Part shown: in pieces, positions 55,372-63,728 of the stretch
How positions within the stretch are numbered: the first letter of the stretch is position 1
Layout: each line of letters begins with the position of its first letter
Origin: Terriglobia bacterium
GTDB lineage: Bacteria; Acidobacteriota; Terriglobia; Terriglobales; Acidobacteriaceae
Reading direction: 5' to 3'
Length of the DNA: 63,728 nt
NCBI GenBank assembly: GCA_020073565.1
Contig: JAIQEY010000036.1
Coordinates: 1-63,728 of the forward strand
Notes under the pieces: generated by a model
Seen by the model: only the letters and a program-made list of their open reading frames with translations
Databases searched by the model: none
What the model was told of the DNA's origin: nothing
Made by a program: the position numbers and the translations under genes

Positions 55372-56816
55372 TGTGCAGTGCCGTCAATGTAAGTCACCGC
55401 TTTGTTCCACACCTCGTCGGCAACGAGACGGCCAAGTGCGCGCCCGGCAAGATCATCTACCTCAAAGTGAATGCCGCCGTAGCGCCTCGACATGCCAGCC
55501 TGATCAGCTGCATCTGAGAACGTTCGCCAGGACAGTGTCACCGGGACCGACGGCGTGAGTCCGGTTTCGACCAGGGACGATCCCGGATCGGCAGTAAACG
55601 ACTCCCCGAAATCGTCACTACCCGTAAACCGCTTAAAGATCTCAGCGGCCGCGGCACTGAAGGCGCTGTGACCGGAGATGTAGCTGGCAAACGGCGGCGT
55701 CGGCAAATAGCTTCTGAAGTCCCTGCCGAAGACGTTTCTCACACCTAAGCCCGGCCCGCCCCACGCTCTGATTTCCCGGGTGCTCATGAGCATGCGTGCC
55801 ACAGTGACCGGGCGAATGGAATCCGTGCAGCGTTTCACATCCCAGGCGGCAATACTCGAATCCATGAGGGCGTTCGCCAGGATGAAAAAAAGTTTTACGT
55901 CCTGATCGAGACCGTGCCGGTCGCGCACCGAGATGTGATGTGCAAAGACATGCCAGTGTCCGGGTGGAGTGACGGTAGAAGAACCATCAGCCCAATATTC
56001 CGCGATCACTTTCTCGGTGTCTCCGAGGTGTGCGCTCAATTCGATGACGTCAAGCGCCTGTTTCCAGTAACCGGCGGTGGGATACGCGTAAGGTCCTTGT
56101 GACAAGGCCACGCTGCGAAACTGCGCCCCAGAGGTCAGCGCAAATGGCGTGACCATCCCCCACTGCGGCAAAAGCCATCGCTGGGGAACGCCATTGATCA
56201 ACAGCGGCTGCCAGCGGTTCTGATCTTTCAAGACCTCAGTGGTGTTGGCCGGGGTGAAGCCCGTGTAGTCGGAATACGCGCCCGGATGCTGGTCGCCGAG
56301 CTCGTTGGATCCGTCCTGGTGCCGATACTCCAGCACTGCCTGGCATGCTGTGTTGCCGATGACGGCCGGCGCCCGGATGTCATCGGATGAATGGGCAGAA
56401 TCGAATCCGAGCGCGGCCATCAGAGGATCCATGTTCGTGGTCCTCTGCCCGGGAAACAGGTTCACCAGGGCGCGGTAGGCGGCAAAGCTCACCGCCAGTT
56501 CCTTGTTGGCTGCGGTACGCTCCGCGATCGGACGCCGGAGTCTGCCGCCGAGTCTCGTACCCACGGCAACGTCATCGTACGCCGCCCAAGCGTCATACAT
56601 GCAGGTGTGCACTATGGCCAACGCTCGGGCAGCGATGGGCGGCGAGGTTCGGGTAATTCGAATAGCATCCAGCGCGGCCTGGTCCCAGCGCAGGACGACG
56701 TTCTCCTGAACTGCAGGCTGCGCCACGACTACGCCCAGCGACCCGACCCAAGCGAGGACCGCGACGCCGAGGCGCGCGGCCCTATGCGCTAGATGACTGG
56801 ACGAAGTCACATTCAC
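55368..56816 (-). CDS. Exported vanadium haloperoxidase/PAP2-family protein
   Basis: The GTG at 56816 is chosen because AAGGAG lies 5 nt before it and a signal peptide starts nearby (AARLGVAVLAWVGSLGVVVAQ); the open frame reaches 57020 but overlaps the upstream gene. The product is 482 residues. The PAP2/vanadate site is complete: KRCTDSIRP (Lys328, Arg335), SGHS (381-384) and R445-x-GGIH450 with following EVDD. This superfamily includes vanadium haloperoxidases and acid phosphatases; the length and N-terminal helical part fit the haloperoxidase-like class. It lies 13 nt after the giant BNR gene and is likely co-transcribed. Confidence 0.9.
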   Translation of the reverse strand: MNVTSSSHLAHRAARLGVAVLAWVGSLGVVVAQPAVQENVVLRWDQAALDAIRITRTSPPIAARALAIVHTCMYDAWAAYDDVAVGTRLGGRLRRPIAERTAANKELAVSFAAYRALVNLFPGQRTTNMDPLMAALGFDSAHSSDDIRAPAVIGNTACQAVLEYRHQDGSNELGDQHPGAYSDYTGFTPANTTEVLKDQNRWQPLLINGVPQRWLLPQWGMVTPFALTSGAQFRSVALSQGPYAYPTAGYWKQALDVIELSAHLGDTEKVIAEYWADGSSTVTPPGHWHVFAHHISVRDRHGLDQDVKLFFILANALMDSSIAAWDVKRCTDSIRPVTVARMLMSTREIRAWGGPGLGVRNVFGRDFRSYLPTPPFASYISGHSAFSAAAAEIFKRFTGSDDFGESFTADPGSSLVETGLTPSVPVTLSWRTFSDAADQAGMSRRYGGIHFEVDDLAGRALGRLVADEVWNKAVTYIDGTAH

Positions 56817-56829
56817 GGACTCCTTATAT

Positions 56830-59800
56830 TTATTGCTGCAAACGGGCCGGCACGCGTTCGGTATGCAGTGTCCTGACACCGCCGTGTTCCTCGGCCGCCG
56901 TGTACACGGCAACCACGTCCAACTCGACGTCGGTCTCGACCACGGCAAAGCCGTCGATGAAATCGCCCTTTGTGTCGAGCAACTTGAAGATGTGGGCGCA
57001 GTCCACGGACACGACCTCATCGGCCCCCAATCTCATCTCGAAAAAGCGCGATATCGGGCCCGGTTTTCCATTGTCCAACGCGGAGGCATACTTAATCCGC
57101 AGCACCGCAGGTCTGTCAGTGGGATTATGGATGTTGATCGTGGTGTAGTATCTCCCCTCCGCCATTTGGCTCCCCTCGTGGCGGCGATCATCATCGTCAT
57201 GGCCTTTCTTTTTCTCCTCCATGGCGCCGCACAGGAACTTCGCCGAGTATTGCAGGGCGCGATGTTTCACGTTGGGAAGTTCTTTCGGGCCGATCAAGAT
57301 CCCCACATTGCTGTCACTATTGCAGACCCGCAATTCCGACGCCAGCACGCTGACAATGGCCGTGCCATCGACCGTGATATCGCGCGGATTCTGGCTGGCC
57401 GGGCAGGTTGCCGGACCCGGGATCCCGGGCGCCTGAAAGGCATTGGCCAGCGCGTTCGCGATCTGTGCCGCCGTCTCGCCTGGATCAGCGTGAACCTTGG
57501 TGACGCACGAGCCCAGACTCGATCTCTCCGCCACGGTAATGTCGCCTCCCGCTGCCCCACCGGGCGATGTCTCCAGGTCGACCTTCATAATCGCAATCTG
57601 GTTCTGCAAAGGCGAACCAATCTCGTTCACGTCGAAGCACTCTCCGGTTGCTGCTCCGGCGGGAGCGCGAATAGAGGTAAATAACTGTCCGCCCACCAGA
57701 CTCGGCCCGCTCAGGGAGAGGCTGGGAGGACTGGCCAGCAGGTCCTCAAGCTGAACCGGCTCAGGAGGCACGCCGTGGATCGCGGCGCTGACCGAGTTCG
57801 CGCGGCACACAGGATCCGAATTCACGGCATCGCCGGCCCTTTGCAGCGCTTTCAGGGGCGAGTCGCCCTTCTGCAATTGGACATTGGCGGCACACAGTAC
57901 TTGCGCGCCGTTTCGTCCCTGCAGGGAAGGGATGACATCGAAAGATGCCGCTTCGGCGATTTGCCCGGCCGCCGCGGCGGCCAACATGGGCGCAGCCCCG
58001 CCCGCTCCTGCTCCGGGCATTCCGGAAAGTCCCAGGATACTGCTGGGTGGATTCGCCTGCGCTGGACATCCCAGGATGTGGTCGATGCCCACCTGCACGC
58101 CGCAGGTTACTGTCACACTGGTAAGCGGATTACTCGCGGGATTGCATTGCGCGATGGTCTTTCCACCAATACAGCTGCCATTGAAACATCCCCAGGCCAC
58201 GTTCTTGCCCTTGTAGAAACCTCCTTTGCTCGTGACCAGTGTTCCCGACGAATCAAACGAGATGGTCCCACCCATGGCATCGGTGGTCGACGATGCGCAC
58301 ACCGCGCCGTTCCGCTGGATGAGCTGCATGGTGCATGCCGAACCTGGAGGATTCGACAGACTGCCGACAAAGCCGTTGCCGTACACCGGAATATCCCAGA
58401 TGTCGTTGTTCACCCACCCCTCAAAATTGCTGAGAAAAGGCTGGGTGAGGATGTATGTTCCTCGTCCGTGCGTGCCGGCGTACAGCCGCCCCCGAGTAGT
58501 ATCGATGGTTATTTCATAAACCGGCACGCGCGGCAGTCCGGTGCCGTAGCGGCTCCAGCTCCCTCCTGCGTTGGTGCTCTGGTAAACGCCGTCGTCGGTG
58601 CCCACCCAAAGAGTAGTGCTGTTCTCTACGAGGATGGTGTTGGTGGGGATCGCCGGCAATCCATTACTGGCCGCTGCCCACGTGGTGCCTCCGTTGGTGG
58701 TTTTGAATATGTGCGCTCCACTGCCGAAGCCAGAGTAAGTAGCGTAGGCCACGTCAGCACTGGAGGGGTCCACTGCAATCCGTGTAATCGGAGCGCTCGG
58801 AAGGCCCTTGGCCGCCCCGCCCACGGACGTCCAGCAGGCCGTCGTGTTGCAGGCGCTGTTGGTGACAAACATTTGTCCGTCGTAGTAGCCAATGTAGATG
58901 CGGCTGGCATTGCTCGGCGCGACTGCAATCGCGGTGATCACATTCGTCGTGGCGATATCCGCGAAGACCGGCGTAGTACCGCCCAGAACGGGGCTCACAG
59001 CGGTCCAGGTGCTTTTGTCGGTGCTCTGGTACAGCCGGTTGGTACCGAAGTACAAATTGCGCGAACCGGAACGGGCCTCGACAAACGGTGGATAGAAGGC
59101 CGTCGGTTCACTGCCATTGATACCCGTGGTGATGGACCCCCACCCAGCCAACGAGCCGCCGTTGGTGGAGCGGTTCGGTGATATGTAGTAGTTCGTGTCG
59201 AACATCGTCAGGACGTTATCCAGGTCGAGGATAGTGGCTCCTCCATCGCCATCATGGCGATGGTCCCACACCCGTGTCCCCAGCCACATTTCGGTGCCGT
59301 TGTCCTGTGTGCCGCCGATGATGCGCGCCGTGAGCGCCGACGAAGCCATCGATTGGAACCCGGTAATCTGCAGGTCGCTGTTTCCGCTCGTCCAACTGCT
59401 GCCGCCGTCTGCTGAATAGGCAAATCCCCCGTCGGAGACGTCGTAGACTCGGTTCACATTTGCAGGATCGGGAAAGACCACCGCATGATGGTCAGGATGC
59501 ACAGAATTCGTCCCAATGTCACAGAGCGTATTGCCGCTGTCGGTCGATTTATAGAGATAAACACCAGCCAACAGAATGACTGCAGAACTGGCGGGACTTA
59601 TGGTCAGCCCGTGCGTATAGCGACTGTACACAGAAGGCGCGACGCAACCCGGGCTCGTGGTTACTGTAGCCTGACTCCATGAGTTTCCATTGTCGGTGGA
59701 CTTGAAAATGGAAGGCGTGCACGAGTCGACCACAAAGTTGACGCAGTTCGCCTGCTCAACGTAAAGCACAGCCGGACTGGAGGCGGCTGGTCGGAAGATC

Positions 59801-60717
59801 GCAATCTCCACGTGATCGAACGTGGTGGTGGTGGGATTCGGTAGGCCCGTTGCCGCCGTGCACCCCGAGGGCAACGGAATTCCAGGATTGAGTGGACACC
59901 ACTTCGCCCCGCCGTTGGTTGTCTTGAACACTCCCTTGCCGATGATCCCGGCATACAACGTGTTGCTGCTGGTGGGATCCATGACCAGGCTGGTTGCCTT
60001 CGCTCCACTCGCACCCGGAATGCTGAGCAGGTTCCAGTTGTCGCCGTTGTCAGAGGACTTATAAATGCCATAGCCTTGCGGAGGAGCGGGCGCGGTCACG
60101 GTAGATTCCGTCGCCGATGCGGTCTCGCCGCTCGAAAGCGTCACATAGATTACTTTGGAAGCTCCTGAAGTGCTGGGGTCAAGGACGACATTATTGATCG
60201 ACGCAAATTTGAAGGTGTTTCCACCCTTCAGGGTCCAGCCAAAAGACGGAAACTCCCCGCCCGAAGTCTGTCCGACCAGTAGGCCCATGCCGTAGTAGGT
60301 ATCGCGGCGAATGCTGTTTTCTCCGGTACCCGCATAAATCACCGCGCACCCGGTCGAGGAGCAACCATCCAGGGCGATGGCGCCAATCGACAACGAAGCC
60401 TCGTTGTCTGACATCGGCAGCCAGTTCACGCCAGCGTTGGTGGAATGCCACACGCCTCCGGTCGCGCTCCCGAGCCAGACATCGTCCGGATTCTGAGGGT
60501 TCACAGTAATCACACTGGCCCGGCCGCTGGTGTTGACGCGGGAAGAACCATACGTCTGGCCGTTGGTAACGTCCGCCGGCCCGATCGGGAACCAGTTAAT
60601 CCCAGTGATGACGGACTGGCCGACCAGAACTCCTGGCATCATAAAGATGATCGAGGAAAGAACGAGTTGACGTCCCAACCGGCGAAGCAGGTCCCAATGC
60701 GAAGACGCGGATGCCAT
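56830..60717 (-). CDS. Giant exported BNR/VPS10-like repeat protein
   Basis: The ATG at 60717 is preceded by TAGGAGGAACC and begins a signal peptide with a long n-region (hydrophobic LVLSSIIFMMPGVLVG); the frame is open 43 codons further. The product is 1295 residues. About 60-830 is a sialidase/sortilin-type propeller array with many Asp-box turns (SSDNGDNW, TTNGGAKW, STDNGNSW, SADGGSSW, TTNGGTTW, STNAGGSW) and IYAGTGENS. The Cys-containing middle (~840-950) is followed by a Gly/Ala/Pro-rich linker, a mixed domain, a charged EEKKKGHDDDDRRHEG linker and a final ~110-residue beta domain. The function is unknown; it is probably a surface-exposed binding protein. It is followed by the haloperoxidase gene. 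Confidence 0.85.
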   Translation of the reverse strand: MASASSHWDLLRRLGRQLVLSSIIFMMPGVLVGQSVITGINWFPIGPADVTNGQTYGSSRVNTSGRASVITVNPQNPDDVWLGSATGGVWHSTNAGVNWLPMSDNEASLSIGAIALDGCSSTGCAVIYAGTGENSIRRDTYYGMGLLVGQTSGGEFPSFGWTLKGGNTFKFASINNVVLDPSTSGASKVIYVTLSSGETASATESTVTAPAPPQGYGIYKSSDNGDNWNLLSIPGASGAKATSLVMDPTSSNTLYAGIIGKGVFKTTNGGAKWCPLNPGIPLPSGCTAATGLPNPTTTTFDHVEIAIFRPAASSPAVLYVEQANCVNFVVDSCTPSIFKSTDNGNSWSQATVTTSPGCVAPSVYSRYTHGLTISPASSAVILLAGVYLYKSTDSGNTLCDIGTNSVHPDHHAVVFPDPANVNRVYDVSDGGFAYSADGGSSWTSGNSDLQITGFQSMASSALTARIIGGTQDNGTEMWLGTRVWDHRHDGDGGATILDLDNVLTMFDTNYYISPNRSTNGGSLAGWGSITTGINGSEPTAFYPPFVEARSGSRNLYFGTNRLYQSTDKSTWTAVSPVLGGTTPVFADIATTNVITAIAVAPSNASRIYIGYYDGQMFVTNSACNTTACWTSVGGAAKGLPSAPITRIAVDPSSADVAYATYSGFGSGAHIFKTTNGGTTWAAASNGLPAIPTNTILVENSTTLWVGTDDGVYQSTNAGGSWSRYGTGLPRVPVYEITIDTTRGRLYAGTHGRGTYILTQPFLSNFEGWVNNDIWDIPVYGNGFVGSLSNPPGSACTMQLIQRNGAVCASSTTDAMGGTISFDSSGTLVTSKGGFYKGKNVAWGCFNGSCIGGKTIAQCNPASNPLTSVTVTCGVQVGIDHILGCPAQANPPSSILGLSGMPGAGAGGAAPMLAAAAAGQIAEAASFDVIPSLQGRNGAQVLCAANVQLQKGDSPLKALQRAGDAVNSDPVCRANSVSAAIHGVPPEPVQLEDLLASPPSLSLSGPSLVGGQLFTSIRAPAGAATGECFDVNEIGSPLQNQIAIMKVDLETSPGGAAGGDITVAERSSLGSCVTKVHADPGETAAQIANALANAFQAPGIPGPATCPASQNPRDITVDGTAIVSVLASELRVCNSDSNVGILIGPKELPNVKHRALQYSAKFLCGAMEEKKKGHDDDDRRHEGSQMAEGRYYTTINIHNPTDRPAVLRIKYASALDNGKPGPISRFFEMRLGADEVVSVDCAHIFKLLDTKGDFIDGFAVVETDVELDVVAVYTAAEEHGGVRTLHTERVPARLQQ

Positions 60718-61319
60718 TTGGTTCCTCCTAAATGTTCCAGATTTGAATAGGTTCGGCCCATCGACCACTACCTGCAGGACGTGATGCCCTCGTGCCAGTT
60801 GCCAGCTGCGCGAACTCGATCCTCCTGGAAGAACTCCGGGATCCATGGAGGCGATGCTGATCTCAACTACTCGATTCCGATCCTGCTGGCAGGATGTACT
60901 TGCCTCGGCAGGGCACGCTGTATTCGTCCAAATGACACCCCCTGCTTCGTTTGTCTAAGGGAAGTTGCGTTCAGTGCGCTGAGCGCGAAGGGAAGATTCC
61001 AGGGATTACAACTGCTCGACCGTACATCCTCGTGAATGCGGACGAACAATAGACCAGCAGGGAGTGGATGTCAATCGAAAACTGCAAGATGCAGTATTCG
61101 AGATTGCACGCCCAAGTCGCGTAATTGGCCCATCTGGGTACCAAAGTACTGGCAATCGTGCGCGCATGACTGAGCTCTAAGCGAAAGGCTGCCGATATCC
61201 TTTGCTAGCCGTGCGGATCGGCCTGTGTCGCTAGGAGCGTAAGTGTCTTTGTTCGAAGCACCCCTGGCCCCGACGGTTCGCTTTTGCCGGAGCATGCGCC
61301 GGAGAGGTTTCGCGCTTCC
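60718..61319. other. Divergent intergenic region
   Basis: About 600 nt with no supportable gene, between the divergent BNR and GGDEF-EAL genes. ATCCTGC-TG-GCAGGAT at 60880-60895 is a perfect palindrome and may be a regulator site. Confidence 0.45.
60880..60895. promoter_or_regulatory. 16-nt palindrome, possible operator
   Basis: ATCCTGC / GCAGGAT with a 2-nt centre, 163 nt upstream of the BNR gene start. There is no further support; chance occurrence is possible. Confidence 0.25.
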
Positions 61320-63248
61320 ATGGTCCTCACCCGATTAATCTCGCAACTCATCGATGGGGTCTTGTGGGCGCCGCCAGCCTTTGCGCTCGCGATGTTTTCG
61401 CTGGCCGACATTGAAAAATGGAGCGGGCTGCTTTCCGGCGTTCTCGTCATCCTTCTGGCATACCAGCAATGGCGGCTTTACCAACTCCGGCAGCGCTCCA
61501 AACAGCGCGAAGAGTTGTTCCGCATCGTGGCTGAGAATGCGGCCGACATGATCGCGCTGGTCGACGTGAAAGGCCATCGTCTTTACAACAGTCCGGCCTA
61601 CCAAAAGGTCCTCGGTTACTCCCCAGAGGAGTTGGGAAAAACTTCTGCCTTCGAGCAGATCCATCCCGAAGACCGTTTCAAAGTACTCGACGCCTCGAGA
61701 GAAGCCCGCCGCACTGGCGTAGGCGAAAAACTGGAGTACCGGATCAAGCACAAGAATGGTACGTGGCGGGTCCTGGAATCTACGGCCAGCACCATCAAGG
61801 ACGAACAGGGCGAAGTAAAAAAACTCGTCATTGTCAACCGCGACATCACCGACCGCAAGTTGGCCGAGGAAGCGCTCGAGCACAATTCGTTTCACGACGC
61901 GTTGACCAGCTTGCCGAACCGCCGCTTGTTCCTGGATCGCCTGCAACGTTCTTTCTCGCGCGCCCAGCGGAGCCCCGAGTATCGCTATGCCGTACTCTTC
62001 GTGGACGTTGACGGCTTCAAGGTATTCAACGACACGATGGGAACCAAGGCCGGGGACCTGGTGATCAAGGAGATTGGGCAGCGGCTGGCGACGTGTTTGC
62101 GCAGTGACGATACGGTCGCCCGCCCGAAAGGCAAGCTTCCGATCAGCGACATGCTGTCCCACATGGGCGGCGATGAATTCACGCTCCTGTTGGAGAACAT
62201 TGCCGACCCGAGCGATGCAATGCGAGTAGCAAATCGAATTCAAGCCGCGGTGGCCGAACCATTCCTCGCCGATGGCCGTGAGGTGCACGCGTCGGTGAGT
62301 ATCGGCGTTGCCCTGAGCACGACTGCCCATGAACGAGCGGAGGACTTTCTTCAAGACGCCGACGTCGCCATGCGCCGGGCGAAAGCCTGCGGAGGGTCAC
62401 GGTGCGAAGTGTTTGAGGAGAGCATGCACCGGCGCGCACTGAAGCGGCTGACGCTCGAAGCGGAATTGCAGACCGCTCTCGAACGTGGCCAGTTCCAACT
62501 CCACTATCAGCCCATCGTCAAGCTGGAAACCAGGCAGATCGTGGGCCTTGAAGCGCTGTTGCGGTGGCAACACCCCGAGCAAGGAATCATCTCCCCAGAC
62601 AAGTTCATCGAAGTGGCCGAGAATATCGGCCTCATCGTCGCCATTGGGAAGTGGGGGCTCCGAGAGGCCTGCCGGCAGTTTCAGACATGGCTGTCCGCGT
62701 ACCCTTCGCTGGGCCCCTTGACCATGACTGTGAATGTCTCTGCTCGCCAGTTCGCGCACCCCCGCTTTGTCGCCGACACGGAATCGGTAATTAACGAGAC
62801 CTGCCTCGGACCTTCCCGGTTGCTGTTGGAAATGACCGAGGGAACAGCCTTGGCCGATCCCAAACTGACCTTTGACGTCATGACCCAGTTGAAGCGCATC
62901 GGTGTCTGTCTCAGCATCGGCGATTTCGGCAAAGGCGTTTCGTCTCTGACTTGCCTGCGTCGCCTGCCCATCGATGAGTTGAAGATCGACCGCTCCCTGG
63001 TCAACGGCATGTCGGCAGAGATCGTCCATCATGACATTATCCGTCTGATGATCACGCTGGCGAGGAGCTTGAAACTGAAGTTGATCGCGGAAGGGGTCGA
63101 GACTGTCACCCACCTCGAGCTGCTTAAGAAGCTGGGCTGCGAATTCGGACAGGGCTACCTGTTCTCGCAACCAGTTGACGAGAAACAAACGGAACAACTC
63201 CTCCGCCAACAGAACATGGCGGCGCACGCCACTACAGCAGGAGCGTAG
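61320..63248 (+). CDS. Membrane PAS-GGDEF-EAL cyclic-di-GMP protein with atypical EAL domain
   Basis: The ATG at 61320 is preferred (GGAGAGG upstream); a TTG 12 codons earlier is also open. 642 residues. Two hydrophobic helices at ~15-30 and ~36-50 anchor it, and a PAS domain lies at ~65-175. GGDEF is intact (283-287), preceded by a short insertion (PKGKLPISDMLSH) in place of the usual RLGGDEF join. The EAL domain has EAL (411-413), Asn472, Glu504, Lys555, EGVET (591-595) and the late Gln, but the usual DDFGTGYSS reads GDFGKGVSS: the first metal-binding Asp is Gly534. Cyclic-di-GMP synthesis looks possible; hydrolysis may be lost or weak. Confidence 0.93.
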   Translation: MVLTRLISQLIDGVLWAPPAFALAMFSLADIEKWSGLLSGVLVILLAYQQWRLYQLRQRSKQREELFRIVAENAADMIALVDVKGHRLYNSPAYQKVLGYSPEELGKTSAFEQIHPEDRFKVLDASREARRTGVGEKLEYRIKHKNGTWRVLESTASTIKDEQGEVKKLVIVNRDITDRKLAEEALEHNSFHDALTSLPNRRLFLDRLQRSFSRAQRSPEYRYAVLFVDVDGFKVFNDTMGTKAGDLVIKEIGQRLATCLRSDDTVARPKGKLPISDMLSHMGGDEFTLLLENIADPSDAMRVANRIQAAVAEPFLADGREVHASVSIGVALSTTAHERAEDFLQDADVAMRRAKACGGSRCEVFEESMHRRALKRLTLEAELQTALERGQFQLHYQPIVKLETRQIVGLEALLRWQHPEQGIISPDKFIEVAENIGLIVAIGKWGLREACRQFQTWLSAYPSLGPLTMTVNVSARQFAHPRFVADTESVINETCLGPSRLLLEMTEGTALADPKLTFDVMTQLKRIGVCLSIGDFGKGVSSLTCLRRLPIDELKIDRSLVNGMSAEIVHHDIIRLMITLARSLKLKLIAEGVETVTHLELLKKLGCEFGQGYLFSQPVDEKQTEQLLRQQNMAAHATTAGA

Positions 63249-63337
63249 ACGTAGAGCAGATACTGCTCCGGCCAATTCAGTGTTTCGCTGATAAGTTCCT
63301 TGCGCCTGTGCGCGCCGGTTCTGTGGCAGAATACGTC

Positions 63338-63728
63338 GTGCTCCAACGACTGACCGAGCGCAAGGAATGGAAGTTTTTCGCGGTTTTGCCAAAGGCCGCC
63401 CCGCGCCTCGCCGCCGCTTGGTGGACGGCCCTCCTGCTGAGAGGAATCCTGCCGGCGGCGTTCGCGATCGCGATGGGCGTGCTGGTCGGCGCCGTTCAGC
63501 GTGGCCATCCTCTCGCCGCTCCGCTCGCACTTGCCGGCGCGATCTTCGTGCTGCTTCAGGTGCTCAGCCCGATTCATCAGGCGGTCAGCGCCAATCTCGG
63601 CGACCGCACGGCCGCATGGCTCTACGACCGGCTCACCGAGGCCTGCGTGCGCCCGCCGGGCATGGGGCACCTCGAGGACCCCACGCTCACCAGCGACCTC
63701 ACCGTCGCGCGCGACTTCGACCTCGGGA
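63338..63728 (+). CDS. ABC exporter transmembrane/ATP-binding protein, 5' part (runs off the window)
   Basis: An open frame from GTG (63338; another in-frame GTG at 63323) runs to the window end without a stop. It encodes VLQRLTERKEWKFFAVLPKA, then two hydrophobic helices (LLLRGILPAAFAIAMGVLV; LALAGAIFVLLQVLSPIHQ) and GDRTAAWLYDRLTEACVRPP followed by HLEDPTLTSDL. This is the N-terminal membrane domain of a fused ABC exporter, most like those of Actinobacteria. GC content is visibly higher than in neighbouring genes. The ATPase domain would lie beyond the window. Confidence 0.72.
   Translation, partial: MLQRLTERKEWKFFAVLPKAAPRLAAAWWTALLLRGILPAAFAIAMGVLVGAVQRGHPLAAPLALAGAIFVLLQVLSPIHQAVSANLGDRTAAWLYDRLTEACVRPPGMGHLEDPTLTSDLTVARDFDLG

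Noticed and set aside
57775..59181. 468-residue plus-strand open frame inside the BNR gene
   Set aside because: It is an antisense shadow; its His/Arg/Gly-rich composition has no domain, whereas the minus frame shows repeated Asp-box motifs.
61335..62354. 339-residue minus-strand open frame opposite the GGDEF-EAL gene
   Set aside because: It is a shadow of a strongly recognised plus-strand protein.

Overview
The window looks like chromosomal DNA of a soil Acidobacteriota (Acidobacteriales/Koribacter-like) or a MAG from that group. This is inferred from gene content: an Oar-type TonB receptor with an N-terminal carboxypeptidase-regulatory-like domain, ECF sigma factors coupled to a Ser/Thr kinase-TPR protein, an OmpR-type winged-helix/TPR regulator, many secreted YVTN, FG-GAP, BNR and ASH-like 'choice-of-anchor' proteins, and short REP-like intergenic palindromes. 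No rRNA, tRNA, CRISPR array, prophage or insertion sequence was recognised.

Layout. 0.5-1.9 kb: a lone CpaF/TadA-type secretion ATPase. 2.4-6.3 kb: a secreted 16-blade YVTN propeller protein with Ig-like and ASH-like repeats, followed by a clear terminator. 6.5-14.4 kb: a Tat-exported aldo/keto reductase, a TIR-TM-WD40 protein, a secreted M1 aminopeptidase, and a small-protein/nucleotidyltransferase pair. 14.4-18.8 kb (minus strand): secreted TIGR03118 and DUF3455 proteins and a dienelactone-hydrolase-like enzyme with a C-terminal frameshift. 18.9-20.7 kb (minus): an ECF-like sigma factor and a membrane anti-sigma factor that carries a CxxCH motif outside the membrane. 21.0-27.0 kb: a wHTH-TPR regulator, then an ECF sigma overlapping a Ser/Thr kinase-TPR gene. 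27.1-32.0 kb: a secreted unknown protein, and an FG-GAP protein split by a one-base frameshift.

32.2-39.3 kb (minus) is the most system-like block: six genes, each overlapping the next by 4-14 nt (ECF sigma, anti-sigma/FecR/long ectodomain protein, ABC ATPase, permease, ABC ATPase, permease with an inserted BamE/SmpA-like domain). It reads as a self-regulated exporter or envelope-stress module. 39.6-43.3 kb: a TIR-NACHT-WD40 STAND protein, a plausible immune or abortive-infection gene.

43.6-55.4 kb is probably a carbohydrate locus: a DeoR regulator, a SIS-domain isomerase and a PfkB kinase on plus; a GH36-like lipoprotein and an amidohydrolase as an overlapping pair on minus; a divergent TonB receptor; then a decayed secreted glycosidase-like gene. 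55.4-60.7 kb (minus): a very large secreted BNR/VPS10-like protein followed by a vanadium haloperoxidase/PAP2 protein. 61.3-63.2 kb: a membrane PAS-GGDEF-EAL protein whose EAL domain lacks one metal-binding Asp. The window ends inside an ABC exporter gene of visibly higher GC.

Three loci (DLH enzyme, FG-GAP protein, 54-kb glycosidase-like gene) carry frameshifts. The first two are single-base losses from doublets and could be either assembly error or real decay.
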